From: Amycolatopsis sp. CA-128772
GTDB taxonomy: Bacteria > Actinomycetota > Actinomycetes > Mycobacteriales > Pseudonocardiaceae
Direction of reading: 5' to 3'
Length of the DNA: 64,000 nt
NCBI RefSeq assembly: GCF_002904295.1
Contig: NZ_PPHG01000022.1
Span: 124,001 to 188,000 of the forward strand
Shown: positions 35,480 through 44,094 of the stretch, piece by piece
Position numbering within the stretch: the stretch's first letter is position 1
How the letters are laid out: each line of letters opens with the position of its first letter
Notes under the pieces: model-generated
Seen by the model: only the letters and a program-made list of their open reading frames with translations
Told to the model about the DNA's origin: nothing
Database searches by the model: none
Position numbers and translations under genes: made by a program

Positions 35480-37445
35480 CCGGCCGTTCCACCAGCGAGG
35501 CCAGCTCCGGCGGGACCGGCCCGGGATGGACGACCCCGAGCGACCGGGTGGCCCGCGTCATCGCCACGTAGAGGTCGTTGGGTCCGTGCGGGCCGGCCGC
35601 GAGGACGGCGGCGGGGTCGGCGATCACCACCGAATCGAACTCCAGTCCCTTGGCCTCGGCCGGGGTCAGCAGCACGATTTCGTCCACCGGGTCCGGCGGC
35701 CGCCGCAGCGAGAGGGCGGCCGCCAGCTCGCGGGCCGCCGGCGCGATGATGGCCAGCTTTCCCCCGGTGTGCTCGCCGGCGAGTTCGGCGAGCGCCCGGG
35801 GGACGTCGTCGGCGGCCCACCGCCACGGCGGCTCTCCACTCGCCCGCACCGAGGCCGGCGGCCGCACCGCCGGGTGGTGGACGGCCAGCACCTCCGCCGC
35901 GGCCGCCATGACCTCGCGCGGGGTGCGGTAGCCGACGGTCAGCTGCGCGATCCGGTGCGGCCGCGGCACCCGCTCCCACGACGTGGCCCCGGCCGCGCTC
36001 CCGGTCTGGGCCAGGTCCCCGACGACGGTCATCGACCGGGACGGGCAGCGGCGCACCAGCATCCGCCAGTCCATTTCGGACAGTTCCTGGGCCTCGTCGA
36101 CCACCACGTGCCCGAACACCGGCACGCTCGCGCCGACCAGCGCGGCGGCCTCGTCCAGCAACGGGATGTCCGCGGCGCTCCACGGCCCCTCGACCACGTC
36201 CGCCGGGGTCAGCGGCGGCCACAGCCCGTCGAGGACGTCGCGGAGGCCGGCGTCGGCGAGCAGGGCCGTCCGCAACGCTTCGGAGTCCACCTCGTCCAGC
36301 AGCGTCCGCGGGCCGTCGTCGTCCTCCGGGCCGAGCACGACGCCCGCGGCGGCCAGCGCCCGCAGTTCGGCCTCGCCGAGGCGGCCGTCCGCGCTGCCGC
36401 CGTCGAGCGCCTCGCCGGTTTCGGTGAGGACCACCGCTTCCATCCGGCCGGCCAGTTCCCCGGTCAGCGTGGCGACGACGTCCCGGTGGAACACGAGGCG
36501 GGCCTGGTTGTGCGGCAGGCCGGTTTCCCGGGCCGTCCGCACGGCCCGGCGGAGCGTCGCCGGATCCAGCCGCAGCACCTGCTGCTCGAACTCGACGTCC
36601 ACGGCGTGCCCGGGCACGGCCACCGTGGCGCGGACCCGGTCGGCCAGCCGAACCGCCATGTCCGCCCGGCCCTTGCGCGCGGCTTCGCCGTCGGTGTCCA
36701 CCCGGGTGACGACGACGCCGGGCACGAGGTCGGGCACGGTCGCCGTCACCACCCGGTTCTCGCCGAGGCCGGGCAGCACCTGGCCGATGTAGCCGAGGAA
36801 CACCCGGCTGGGGCCGAGGACGAGCACGCCCCGGGTGCGCAGGTGTTCGTGGGTGTAGAGCAGGTACGCGACCCGGTGCAGGGCGACGGCGGTCTTGCCG
36901 GTGCCCGGCCCGCCCTGCACGACCAGGACACCTCGGGCGTCGGCGCGGACGATCCGGTCCTGCTCGGCCTGCAGCGTCGTGACGATGTCCCGCATGCGCC
37001 CGGTGCGCTCGGCCGTCACCGCGGCGAGCAGCGCGGCCTCGCCGACCAGCCCGTCGCCCGGCGCGTCGGGATCGAGCAGTTCGTCGTCGAGCGCGACGAC
37101 GGTCCGGCCCCGGGTGGTGATCCGCCGCCGGCGGACGACTTCGACCGGCGCGGCGGCGGTCGCGGTGTAGAAGGGCCGGGCGGCGGGCGCCCGCCAGTCC
37201 ACCAGCAGGGGTTCGTCGTCGCCGGTGAACAGCCCGAGCCGTCCGATGTGGACACGCCGGCCGCCGGTCAGGTCCAGCCGGCCGAAGCACAACCCGTCCT
37301 CGACCGCCGCCAGCCGCGCCACCTCGGCTTGCCACACATCGGTCGCGTGGCCGCGGGCGAGCGCAGCGGCGGCCTCCGCCCGAAGCGCGTCGAGGCGGGC
37401 GTAGAGAAGGTCCAGGTGTTCCTGCTCGGCGGTGAGTTCGTGCAT
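35460..37445 (-). CDS. HelD/HelR-like UvrD-family RNA polymerase motor ATPase
   Basis: A 661-residue superfamily 1 ATPase. Walker A is VVQGGPGTGKTAVALHR (about 175-190), Walker B region is HVVVDEAQELSEMDW, and later motifs include VVGDLAQT and YVAMTRATRSLGVVHP. The N-terminal coiled coil (EQEHLDLLYARLDALRAEA) marks HelD rather than a DNA helicase; HelD pulls stalled complexes off RNA polymerase, and the HelR subclass protects against rifamycins. I do not see a rifamycin-associated element upstream, so the rifamycin link is inference. A 14-bp palindrome lies 15 bases upstream. Convergent with the fucosidase gene, overlapping by 20 bases. Confidence 0.85.
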   Translation of the reverse strand: MHELTAEQEHLDLLYARLDALRAEAAAALARGHATDVWQAEVARLAAVEDGLCFGRLDLTGGRRVHIGRLGLFTGDDEPLLVDWRAPAARPFYTATAAAPVEVVRRRRITTRGRTVVALDDELLDPDAPGDGLVGEAALLAAVTAERTGRMRDIVTTLQAEQDRIVRADARGVLVVQGGPGTGKTAVALHRVAYLLYTHEHLRTRGVLVLGPSRVFLGYIGQVLPGLGENRVVTATVPDLVPGVVVTRVDTDGEAARKGRADMAVRLADRVRATVAVPGHAVDVEFEQQVLRLDPATLRRAVRTARETGLPHNQARLVFHRDVVATLTGELAGRMEAVVLTETGEALDGGSADGRLGEAELRALAAAGVVLGPEDDDGPRTLLDEVDSEALRTALLADAGLRDVLDGLWPPLTPADVVEGPWSAADIPLLDEAAALVGASVPVFGHVVVDEAQELSEMDWRMLVRRCPSRSMTVVGDLAQTGSAAGATSWERVPRPHRIAQLTVGYRTPREVMAAAAEVLAVHHPAVRPPASVRASGEPPWRWAADDVPRALAELAGEHTGGKLAIIAPAARELAAALSLRRPPDPVDEIVLLTPAEAKGLEFDSVVIADPAAVLAAGPHGPNDLYVAMTRATRSLGVVHPGPVPPELASLVERPVSSRRS

Positions 37446-37459
37446 GCCGGAGAGCGTGC

Positions 37460-37473
37460 CCGCGAATTCGCGG
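37460..37473. promoter_or_regulatory. Perfect palindrome CCGCGAATTCGCGG upstream of helD-like gene
   Basis: Fourteen-base perfect palindrome with an AATT centre, 15 bases before the helD-like ATG. Position and symmetry suggest a repressor site; no regulator is known. Confidence 0.45.
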
Positions 37474-37522
37474 AAAGTGCAGTCTTGTTCTTCTTGACAG
37501 CATCAGCCGCGCCCCGGAACCG

Positions 37523-39016
37523 CTAGTAGTACTGCCGCAGCTGCGGCCACGCCACGGACCAGGGCCGCGTCAGCGTGCACAGCGAAACCACCACCCCTTC
37601 CTCGTCGTTGTCCACGCCTTCGGCGTTGTGGTGCTTCGCCACCGCGCGGCAGGCCGTGATCAGCCGGGACGCGGGTGAGCCCGGGCGGATCCGGCCGACG
37701 AGCAGGACCGGGCCGACCAGCCGGTCCGGCGGTGGTCCCCAGTCCGCGTACGTCATGTGCGGCGAGTACGCCTGCGGCAGCCCGCGCTCGGGGCCGTACC
37801 GCTCCAGCGCCCCGGCTTCGCCGTAGTTGCCGGTGACGATCACCGCGGTGTCGCGTTCGGTGGCCGGGATGCGGGCCCAGGCGCCCGCCACCGTGCCGGC
37901 GAAGTCCGGCCAGCCGACCTGTTCGCCGGGTTCCTTGTTCATCGCCAGCAGGGGGCCGTTCAACGCCGCGGCCGGCACCACCGGGAGTCCGATGAGGACG
38001 GACACCACCACGCACACCGCGGCGGCCGCACCCGTCAGCGCCCGCCGCGTCGTCCCCGCGCGACCGAATCGCCGCAACGCCGGCTCCGCGCCGAGCGCCA
38101 CCAGCGGCAGCAGCAACGGCACCGAGTAGTACGGCTTCCCGCCGACGACCAGCAGTTCGGCGCAGACCACCGGGTAGGCGATCGCCAGGGAACGGGCCCA
38201 GCGCAGGCCGGGATCGCGCCACGGCCGCACGAGCCCGGCGACCCACACCGGCACCAGCACCGGCGAAAGCAGCACCAGCTGCATCGGCACGAACAGGAGG
38301 CGGTTCTCGGTCCCGTCGTCCGCGCTGATCCCGCCGGCCACGGTGAGCATCGGCCAGCCGTGCGCCGCCTGCCAGAGCACCACCGGGGCGGCCAGGACGA
38401 CGGCGATCCCGGCGCCGGCCGCGAACCACCAGGTCCGCAGCACCCCGCGCGGCCCGGCGACGGCCACGCCGACGGCGAGCCCGGACAGCAGGAGCAGCAC
38501 CAGCCACTTGTTCGCCAGGCCCACCCCGGCCGCGGCGCCGACGGCGAGCCACCACCGGCCGTCGCCGGTGCGCAGCAGCCGCAGGCCCGCCAGCGCGAGC
38601 ACCGACCACAGCAGGACGTCCGCGGAGTTGGTCGCCAGCATGTGCGACATGACCAGCACGTACGACGACAACGCCGTCGCGATCGCGGTGAACAGCTGCG
38701 CCCCGCGGCCGCCGCCGAACTCGCGGGCGATCAGCGCGACGACCACGACGGTCGCCATCCCCAGCAGGGTCGCGACCACCCGCAGGCCCGCCGGGGTCTC
38801 GCCGAACACCGCCGTCGACGCGCGGGCTAGCCACGGCGTGATCGGCGGGTTGTCGATGTACCCCCAGCCCGGGCGGTGACCCGCCGCGACGAAGTACAGC
38901 TCGTCGCGGTGGAAGCCGTAGCGGCCGGACAGGGCCGTCAGCACGATGGCCTGGACGGCGACGACGATCCCCACCGGCCGCGCGGCGAACCGCGGCAACG
39001 CCCTGCTGGCCCCCAT
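37523..39016 (-). CDS. Glycosyltransferase family 39 membrane protein
   Basis: A 497-residue polytopic membrane protein of the GT39/ArnT-like PMT group. After the first span it has GFHRDELYFVAAGHRPGWGY and DNPPITPWLARAS, the extracytoplasmic loop with the acidic catalytic residues of this family, followed by about ten hydrophobic spans. It would transfer a sugar from a polyprenyl-phosphate donor to an envelope acceptor. ATG 39016 is preferred because AAGGGGG is five bases upstream; GTG 39061 overlaps the decarboxylase stop (GTGA) and is a plausible coupled start. Confidence 0.85.
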   Translation of the reverse strand: MGASRALPRFAARPVGIVVAVQAIVLTALSGRYGFHRDELYFVAAGHRPGWGYIDNPPITPWLARASTAVFGETPAGLRVVATLLGMATVVVVALIAREFGGGRGAQLFTAIATALSSYVLVMSHMLATNSADVLLWSVLALAGLRLLRTGDGRWWLAVGAAAGVGLANKWLVLLLLSGLAVGVAVAGPRGVLRTWWFAAGAGIAVVLAAPVVLWQAAHGWPMLTVAGGISADDGTENRLLFVPMQLVLLSPVLVPVWVAGLVRPWRDPGLRWARSLAIAYPVVCAELLVVGGKPYYSVPLLLPLVALGAEPALRRFGRAGTTRRALTGAAAAVCVVVSVLIGLPVVPAAALNGPLLAMNKEPGEQVGWPDFAGTVAGAWARIPATERDTAVIVTGNYGEAGALERYGPERGLPQAYSPHMTYADWGPPPDRLVGPVLLVGRIRPGSPASRLITACRAVAKHHNAEGVDNDEEGVVVSLCTLTRPWSVAWPQLRQYY

Positions 39017-39057
39017 GACAACCCCCTTCGGCGTGCCCGGGATCGTAACGCGGTCGA

Positions 39058-40392
39058 TCACGCCGCCGGGAGCGCTCCGAGGAATTCGCCGCCGGCGTCG
39101 GCGACCAGCTCGGCCAGGGTCTGGGCGCGGCGGATCGGCGTGAACTCCACGTCACCGCGCGGCGAGACGGTGAAGCCGTACACCGCCGGGCGCGGCAGCG
39201 TGTTGTAGGCGTAGTGGGCGCCGAAGTAGTACGCGCCGGTGTCGTGGGCGACGACGAGGTCGCCGGGCTCCAGCAGCGGCAGCGGCCGCTCGCGGGCGAG
39301 GAGGTCACCGGCGAAGCACAGGGGACCGGCGATGTCCTGCGGCACGGCGGGGCCGGTCTTGGGGACGCCGGCGGCGTCGAAGGCGCCGATCCGCAGCGGC
39401 CAGTGCTCCGGCTGGAGCACCGTGCGGGCCGCCACCTGGGCGCCCGCGTGCGTCACGGCGATGTGCCGCCCGCCGGCGACCTTCGTGTACTCCACCGCGC
39501 TGACGAGGAACCCGCTCTTCGCCAGCAGGGACCGGCCGAACTCGGTGACGAACGAGTAGCCGCCGTCGGCCAGGGAGGGGACGCGGGCCAGCAGCGTCGC
39601 CACGTAGTCCGCGTAGGCCGGGGCGGGCTCGTCGGAGGTGAAGTCGACCGGCAGGCCGCCGCCGAGGTCCAGGCTGGTCACCTGCCGGTACCCGGCTTCG
39701 GCGTTGATCTGCTCGGCGAGTTCGTGCACCACGGCGACGCCCTCGGCCATCAGCTCCGGCGGGCAGCCCTGCGAGCCGACGTGGACGTGCAGCCGGGTCA
39801 GCCACGGCCGGCACGCGAAGGACTCGAGCAGCAGCCCGCGATTTCCGTGGTCCCGCACCGGGATCCCGAACTTCGACGCCGCGGTCGCGGTGCTGGTGTC
39901 GCCGATCCGGCCCGCGCCGACCTGCGGGTTCACCCGCACGCCCAGCACCGACCGCGGCGGTGCCGCGCCGACCAGCGCGTCGAGCCGGGCGAGCTCCTGG
40001 AAGTTGTCGGCGTTGACCGCCGTGCCCTCGGCGAGGGCGTGCGCGAGCTCGCCGGTGGTCTTGGCGGGGGAGTCGAGGACCAGCCGCGGGCCGCGCAGGC
40101 CGGCGGCTTCCGCCACCGCCGTCTCGCCGGGGCTGGCCACCTCGGCGTCGATCCCGAGGTCGCCGAGGAACCGCAGCAGGGGCGCGAGACCGCAGGCTTT
40201 GGCGGCGACCGTGTGCTGGACCCGGCCGAGCGGCGCGAACGCCTCCGTCAGGTCCGCCACGGCTTCCCGGACGCCGGCGAGGTCGACGAACCCGGCCATC
40301 GGGGCGGCGAGCCGCCGGTCCGCCGCGGCGGCGACGGCGACGGCGAGCAGCTTGCGGTCGGTGCGGGTGAGGGGTGCGCTGGTCGTGGTCAC
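39058..40392 (-). CDS. Type III PLP decarboxylase, LysA-like
   Basis: A 444-residue fold-type III pyridoxal-phosphate enzyme related to diaminopimelate decarboxylase. The PLP lysine is in VQHTVAAKACGLAPLL; the barrel shows HVHVGSQG and LDLGGGLPVDF; the C-terminal dimer residues are in GPLCFAGD and HDTGAYYFGAHYAYNTLP. The substrate is probably an amino acid other than diaminopimelate, since dapDC genes are normally next to thrA or argS, which are absent here. GTG 40392 gives a normal-length protein; upstream sequence belongs to the promoter. Divergent from the LysR gene that likely controls it. Confidence 0.83.
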   Translation of the reverse strand: MTTTSAPLTRTDRKLLAVAVAAAADRRLAAPMAGFVDLAGVREAVADLTEAFAPLGRVQHTVAAKACGLAPLLRFLGDLGIDAEVASPGETAVAEAAGLRGPRLVLDSPAKTTGELAHALAEGTAVNADNFQELARLDALVGAAPPRSVLGVRVNPQVGAGRIGDTSTATAASKFGIPVRDHGNRGLLLESFACRPWLTRLHVHVGSQGCPPELMAEGVAVVHELAEQINAEAGYRQVTSLDLGGGLPVDFTSDEPAPAYADYVATLLARVPSLADGGYSFVTEFGRSLLAKSGFLVSAVEYTKVAGGRHIAVTHAGAQVAARTVLQPEHWPLRIGAFDAAGVPKTGPAVPQDIAGPLCFAGDLLARERPLPLLEPGDLVVAHDTGAYYFGAHYAYNTLPRPAVYGFTVSPRGDVEFTPIRRAQTLAELVADAGGEFLGALPAA

Positions 40393-40449
40393 CGGTCCAG
40401 GACAGCAGCGTGCCGGCCCGCCGGTCCAAGACTTCGTCCCGATGAAATC

Positions 40450-40464
40450 ATAGGCGAGCCCTAT
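40450..40464. promoter_or_regulatory. LysR box, ATAGG-N5-CCTAT
   Basis: A 15-base inverted repeat, ATAGGCGAGCCCTAT, that also matches the LysR T-N11-A rule. It overlaps the TATAAT -10 element of the LysR gene, the usual place for autorepression. Confidence 0.65.
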
Positions 40465-40467
40465 AAT
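40462..40467 (+). promoter_or_regulatory. -10 element TATAAT of a leaderless LysR gene
   Basis: A perfect TATAAT six bases before the GTG start (40474). Transcription would begin at or near the first codon, so the message would be leaderless, which fits the absence of a Shine-Dalgarno sequence. No good -35 is seen. Confidence 0.6.
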
Positions 40468-40473
40468 CGCTGC

Positions 40474-41352
40474 GTGGACCTGCGCCGATGGCACTACTTC
40501 GCCGTGCTCGCCGAGGAAATGCACTTCACGAAGGCGGCCGCCCGGCTGTTCGTTTCGCAGCCGTCGCTGAGCCAGCAGATCCGCGCCTTCGAGGCCGACC
40601 TGGGTGTCGCCCTGCTCGACCGCACGGGACCGCGGTTCGCCCTGACCGAGGCCGGCCGCGTCGCCGCGGAAGAGGCGCGGGAGCTGCTCGGCCGCCTGGA
40701 ACGGGCTCGCGGCGTCATCGCCGCGGCCGGCCGGGGCGACGCCGGACGGCTGCGGATCGCCTACACGCGGTCGGCGCCCGGCCCGCTGGCCGGTGACCTC
40801 GTCGCGGCCTACCGCGACCGGTACCCGCGCGTCGAACTCGCCCTGGAAACGGGCTGGACGAGCCTGAACCTGGCCCGGCTGGCGGCGGGCGAGATCGACG
40901 TCGGGTTCGTGCGGCCGCCGGTGACCGCACCGGGCGTCGAGGTCGCGGTGGTCGGGTCGGAGGAGGTCCTGCTCGCGCTGCCGTCGGCGCACCCGCTCAC
41001 CCGCCGCCGCGGCCGGGTGCGGCGCGCCTGGATCGCCGCCGAGCCGGTGGTGTTCTGGCCGCGGGCGAACGGCCCCGGCCAGTATGACGCCATCAGCGGC
41101 CAGGTCTGGCCGGGCGGGCTGCCGCCGATCGTCCGCGAGGAACCCGAGGACGAACAGCTGATGCGCGCGGTCGCCGAAGGCGCGGGCCTCGCCGCGGTCC
41201 CGGAACACCGGGCGCGGGCCCTGCGGCGCCGCGGTGTCGTGCTGCGGCGGCTGGAGGACCCGCCGCCGCGGATCGACCTGGGCCTGGCCTGGCGAGCCGG
41301 CTCGGCGTCCCCGGTGGTGCGGGCCTTCGTGGACCTCGCCGCGGGCCGCTAG
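40474..41352 (+). CDS. LysR-family transcriptional regulator
   Basis: A 292-residue LysR-type regulator with the N-terminal winged HTH (HFTKAAARLFVSQPSLSQQI, RAFEADLGVALLDR) and a periplasmic-binding-like effector domain. It is divergent from the PLP decarboxylase gene with an 81-base control region that contains a LysR box. It probably activates the decarboxylase operon in response to its substrate. The start is GTG 40474, possibly leaderless. Its stop overlaps the stop of the convergent gene at 41349. Confidence 0.9.
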   Translation: MDLRRWHYFAVLAEEMHFTKAAARLFVSQPSLSQQIRAFEADLGVALLDRTGPRFALTEAGRVAAEEARELLGRLERARGVIAAAGRGDAGRLRIAYTRSAPGPLAGDLVAAYRDRYPRVELALETGWTSLNLARLAAGEIDVGFVRPPVTAPGVEVAVVGSEEVLLALPSAHPLTRRRGRVRRAWIAAEPVVFWPRANGPGQYDAISGQVWPGGLPPIVREEPEDEQLMRAVAEGAGLAAVPEHRARALRRRGVVLRRLEDPPPRIDLGLAWRAGSASPVVRAFVDLAAGR

Positions 41353-41903
41353 CCTTCGCCGAGCGCCGATCGCACCGCCGTGACGACGTCGGGGTGCCCG
41401 AGCGGCAACGGCGGCGGCACCCGGTCGTCCGGGCGGTCGCTGCTCGACGCCACCACCCGCACCTCCGTGCCCGCTTCGCGCAGCTTCGAGACCACGTCGT
41501 CGTGTTCGGCCAGCCAGGCGTCGTTGGCCTCCCCGGCATCGCCGGACGGCAGGAACGCGTCCGACGCCGGGTCGACCAGCAGCAGGTGCGTGGCCGCGCC
41601 GGGGTGCCGTTCGACGAGCTGCAGGGCCTCCGCGGCGAAGGGACCGCCGGCGACGACGGCGATGTCCGGATCACCGGGACTGGCGTCCCCGAGGACGTCG
41701 TCGGCTTCGGTGAGGGCGCCGCCGGCGGGCACCCGGCACCAGAAGACGGCCCGCTGGTCGGCCAGCGGCCGCCAGGTCGCGGGCAGTTCGTCGTGCTTGC
41801 CGGCGCCGGCCGGGTCGAGCACGATCACCTTCGGCCCCGACGCGTCGCCCGCGGTCACCACCGACGGGCCTTCGGAGCGGGCGGAACGGGGTTCGGCAGG
41901 CAT
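41349..41903 (-). CDS. Conserved hypothetical protein
   Basis: A 184-residue cytoplasmic protein of alpha/beta character (GPKVIVLDPAGAGKHDELPA, DIAVVAGGPFAAEALQLVE, THLLLVDPASDAFLP). The alternation of hydrophobic strands and helices resembles Rossmann-type or alpha/beta-hydrolase-like folds, but the nucleophile elbow is not seen. No family is assigned. The gene begins 41 bases downstream of the NDH-2-like stop, so it may be in that stress-driven transcript. GAGGAGA precedes the ATG. Confidence 0.72.
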   Translation of the reverse strand: MPAEPRSARSEGPSVVTAGDASGPKVIVLDPAGAGKHDELPATWRPLADQRAVFWCRVPAGGALTEADDVLGDASPGDPDIAVVAGGPFAAEALQLVERHPGAATHLLLVDPASDAFLPSGDAGEANDAWLAEHDDVVSKLREAGTEVRVVASSSDRPDDRVPPPLPLGHPDVVTAVRSALGEG

Positions 41904-41944
41904 GCGTTCTCCTCACGAAGCAGTGCTTTTCCGAGGCAAGGTTT

Positions 41945-43234
41945 TCAGCGGTGGGGGAGCTCCGGGGCGTCGGTGTCGAGCGGCACGGCGCCGGACCGGA
42001 CGAGTCCCAACTGGACCGTCTGGCGGCCGATCAGCGCCTCCAGCAGCCAGTCGACGGCCGTGCGCACCCGGTTGCCCGGCATGGCCATCAGGTGGTAGCC
42101 GCGCGTCACGGCCTTCGCCGGGCGCCCGGACAGGGGGACGTGCAGCGGGTTCGCCGCGGCGGTGCCGGCCCCGAGGTCGACGACGAAGCCGAGGTCGTGG
42201 TGCCGGTAGGTGCCGGGGCGGCCGTACCCGAGCGACGCCGCGACGTTGCGCCCGGCGAGCTTCCCCTGCCGCTCGGCGTGCTGCGCCGTCATCGCGGTGT
42301 ACTGGCCGGGGCGGGTGGAGTCGGGCACCGCGGCCGCGTCGCCACAGGCGAACACGTCGTCGCGGCCCGGCACGTTCAGCTGCTCGGTGACCACCAGCCG
42401 GCCCTTCGCGGTTTCGAGCCCGAGGTCGGCCACCAGCGGGTCCGGCCGCACGCCCACGCACCACACGAGGGTCCGGGACGGCACGGCGTCGCCGTTGGTC
42501 AGCGTGACGCCCTTGGCGTCGGCGTGGTCCACCGAAGTCTTCATCAGCACTTCGACCCCGCGGGACCGCAGCACCTCGTCGGCGGTGCGGGCGAGCCGCT
42601 TGTCGAGCTCGGGCAGCACCCGCTCGGCGAGGTCGAGCAGGAGCCAGCGGATCTGCTGCCCGGCCAGCTCGGGGTGGCGCTTGGCGAGTGCCGCGGTGAA
42701 CGCCGGGCCCTGCGCGGCCACCTCGGTGCCGGTGTAGCCGGCGCCGACCACCACGAACGTGCAGCGGGCGGCGCGTTCGGCCGGGTCGTCGGCCGCGGCG
42801 GCCAGTTCGATCTGCCGCGTGATGTGGTCGCGCAGGTACAGCGCCTCCGGCACGCCGCGGAACCCGTGCGCGTGCTCCGGCACGCCCGGAATCGGCAACA
42901 GCTTGTTGACGCTGCCCGCGGCGAGCACCAGCCGGTCGTACCCGATCCGGTGTTCTCGGTCTTCGGGATCGGTGTAGGTGACGTTCCGGGTGTCGAAGTC
43001 CACACCGGTCGCCGAGCCGAGCACCAAGCGGACGCCGGGCATCGTTTCGGGGAGGGAAACCGTGACGCGTCGCGGGTCGAGGATGCCGGCCGCCACTTCG
43101 GGCAGCAACGGCAGGTAGAGGAAGTAATCCGTCGGGTTCAGCACGACGACTTCGACGTCTTCCGCGGCCTCTTTCCGCAGGCTTTTCGCGGCGTGGAAAC
43201 CGGCGAAACCGCCGCCCACGATCACGACACGCAT
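41945..43234 (-). CDS. NDH-2-like FAD-dependent NADH dehydrogenase
   Basis: A 429-residue pyridine nucleotide-disulphide oxidoreductase-type flavoprotein of the type II NADH dehydrogenase group. The FAD motif is VVIVGGGFAGFHAAKSL at the start, the NAD motif is FVVVGAGYTGTEVAA (about residue 160), and the second FAD motif is VFACGDAAAVPD. The C-terminal amphipathic region is the usual membrane contact. It would transfer electrons from NADH to quinone without pumping protons. GGGAGA precedes the ATG and a SigB-type promoter lies at 43272-43296. Confidence 0.88.
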   Translation of the reverse strand: MRVVIVGGGFAGFHAAKSLRKEAAEDVEVVVLNPTDYFLYLPLLPEVAAGILDPRRVTVSLPETMPGVRLVLGSATGVDFDTRNVTYTDPEDREHRIGYDRLVLAAGSVNKLLPIPGVPEHAHGFRGVPEALYLRDHITRQIELAAAADDPAERAARCTFVVVGAGYTGTEVAAQGPAFTAALAKRHPELAGQQIRWLLLDLAERVLPELDKRLARTADEVLRSRGVEVLMKTSVDHADAKGVTLTNGDAVPSRTLVWCVGVRPDPLVADLGLETAKGRLVVTEQLNVPGRDDVFACGDAAAVPDSTRPGQYTAMTAQHAERQGKLAGRNVAASLGYGRPGTYRHHDLGFVVDLGAGTAAANPLHVPLSGRPAKAVTRGYHLMAMPGNRVRTAVDWLLEALIGRQTVQLGLVRSGAVPLDTDAPELPHR

Positions 43235-43271
43235 GGATCTCCCTCCGGGCCGGATTGCCGTCCCGAACGGA

Positions 43272-43296
43272 TTACCCGAGGTCGGAGCCGGGAAAC
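43272..43296 (-). promoter_or_regulatory. SigB/SigF-type promoter, GTTT-N15-GGGTAA
   Basis: On the minus strand GTTT (43296-43293) and GGGTAA (43277-43272) are separated by 15 bases. Transcription would begin about 30 bases before the NDH-2-like ATG. It matches the SigB/SigF general-stress promoter pattern exactly. Confidence 0.72.
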
Positions 43297-43304
43297 CCGC
43301 GGGG

Positions 43305-43332
43305 TTGACCTCACCCCACAGGGGCGTACGGT
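43305..43332 (+). promoter_or_regulatory. Sigma-70-like promoter, TTGACC-N16-TACGGT
   Basis: TTGACC (43305-43310) and TACGGT (43327-43332) are spaced by 16 bases, fitting the actinobacterial TTGACN/TANNNT consensus. It would drive the STAS gene starting at 43404. Confidence 0.5.
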
Positions 43333-43403
43333 CAGGGGTGTTGGCTGTTGTTCAGACACGTGCTCCGGTCAGCGCCCCTGCACCGCTGAACATAGGGAGC
43401 GCC

Positions 43404-43772
43404 ATGTACGACTGTTTTCGCACGCTCTACGAGCCTTCCGGCCTGACCGTCACCACCACCGAGCGCCCCAACGGAATCCGGGTGTTGACCCTGGTGGGCG
43501 ACATCGACGCCGCCACCGTCGGCACGCTCGAAGAAGCCCTCGCCACGGGGGACCGGCTGGTCGCCGACCTGACCCGGGTGGCCTTCCTCAGCTGCGCCGG
43601 CGTCCGGTCGCTGCTGGCGGCGCACGCCCGCGCCGAACTCACCGTCGTGATCGGCGGCCACGCCGTCGCCCGGTCGCTCGAGGCCACCGGGGCCGACCTG
43701 CTGCTGACGATCCACCCCGCCGTCGGTGCCGCCCTCGTCGGGATGGGCCCGGAACTCGGCCGGGAGGCGTGA
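43404..43772 (+). CDS. STAS-domain anti-anti-sigma factor with Cys at the Ser site
   Basis: A 122-residue STAS protein of the SpoIIAA/RsbV class. The core runs LTLVGDIDAATVGTLEEAL, ADLTRVAFLSCAGVRSLLAA. The position of the phosphorylatable serine (normally D-S-S-G) reads S-C-A-G with C64, so standard phospho-control by an RsbW kinase seems unlikely; redox or other control is possible. Shine-Dalgarno AGGGAG is four bases before the ATG. It lies among stress genes and could bind the RsbW-like protein at 50772. Confidence 0.85.
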   Translation: MYDCFRTLYEPSGLTVTTTERPNGIRVLTLVGDIDAATVGTLEEALATGDRLVADLTRVAFLSCAGVRSLLAAHARAELTVVIGGHAVARSLEATGADLLLTIHPAVGAALVGMGPELGREA

Positions 43773-43824
43773 CCGCCCGCCGGGCACGCCTCCCCACCGT
43801 CCACTGTGCTCACCAACCCGGTGG

Positions 43825-44094
43825 TCAGTCGTCGTCGCCCGGCCAGTCGCCGGTGGCCTTGCGGTAACCCTCCGCACCGGCCCGTTCGGTGGCGGCCTTG
43901 ACCGCCCCGAAGATCGCCCCCTGCACCGCCGCCGCGAGGATCACCTGACGCCAGGTGTAGTCGCGGTCGGTGGCGTCGGGGGCGTCTTCTTCGCCGGCCA
44001 CCCGCTTCCACACCTGCTTGAACACCTGGCCGGCGAGGATGCCGCCCAGGGCACCCACCACCCAGCTGAGCGGCTTGTAGAGCGCTTTGTTCAC
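43825..44094 (-). CDS. DUF4235 membrane protein
   Basis: An 89-residue protein with two hydrophobic segments (LSWVVGALGGILAGQVF and QVILAAAVQGAIFGAV) and an acidic C-terminus GDWPGDDD. DUF4235 is a small actinobacterial family of unknown role that travels with DUF3618 and holin-like genes. It overlaps DUF3618 upstream by ATGA and ends the three-gene envelope operon. Confidence 0.85.
   Translation of the reverse strand: MNKALYKPLSWVVGALGGILAGQVFKQVWKRVAGEEDAPDATDRDYTWRQVILAAAVQGAIFGAVKAATERAGAEGYRKATGDWPGDDD

Noticed and set aside
37446..37522. Rifamycin-associated element upstream of the HelD-like gene
   Set aside because: I looked for the GGGGCTTGC inverted repeat and did not find it; only an unrelated EcoRI-centred palindrome is present.
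40393..41208. N-terminal extension of the decarboxylase frame to 41208
   Set aside because: The extra 270 residues are antisense to the LysR gene and have shadow composition; GTG 40392 gives the normal family length.
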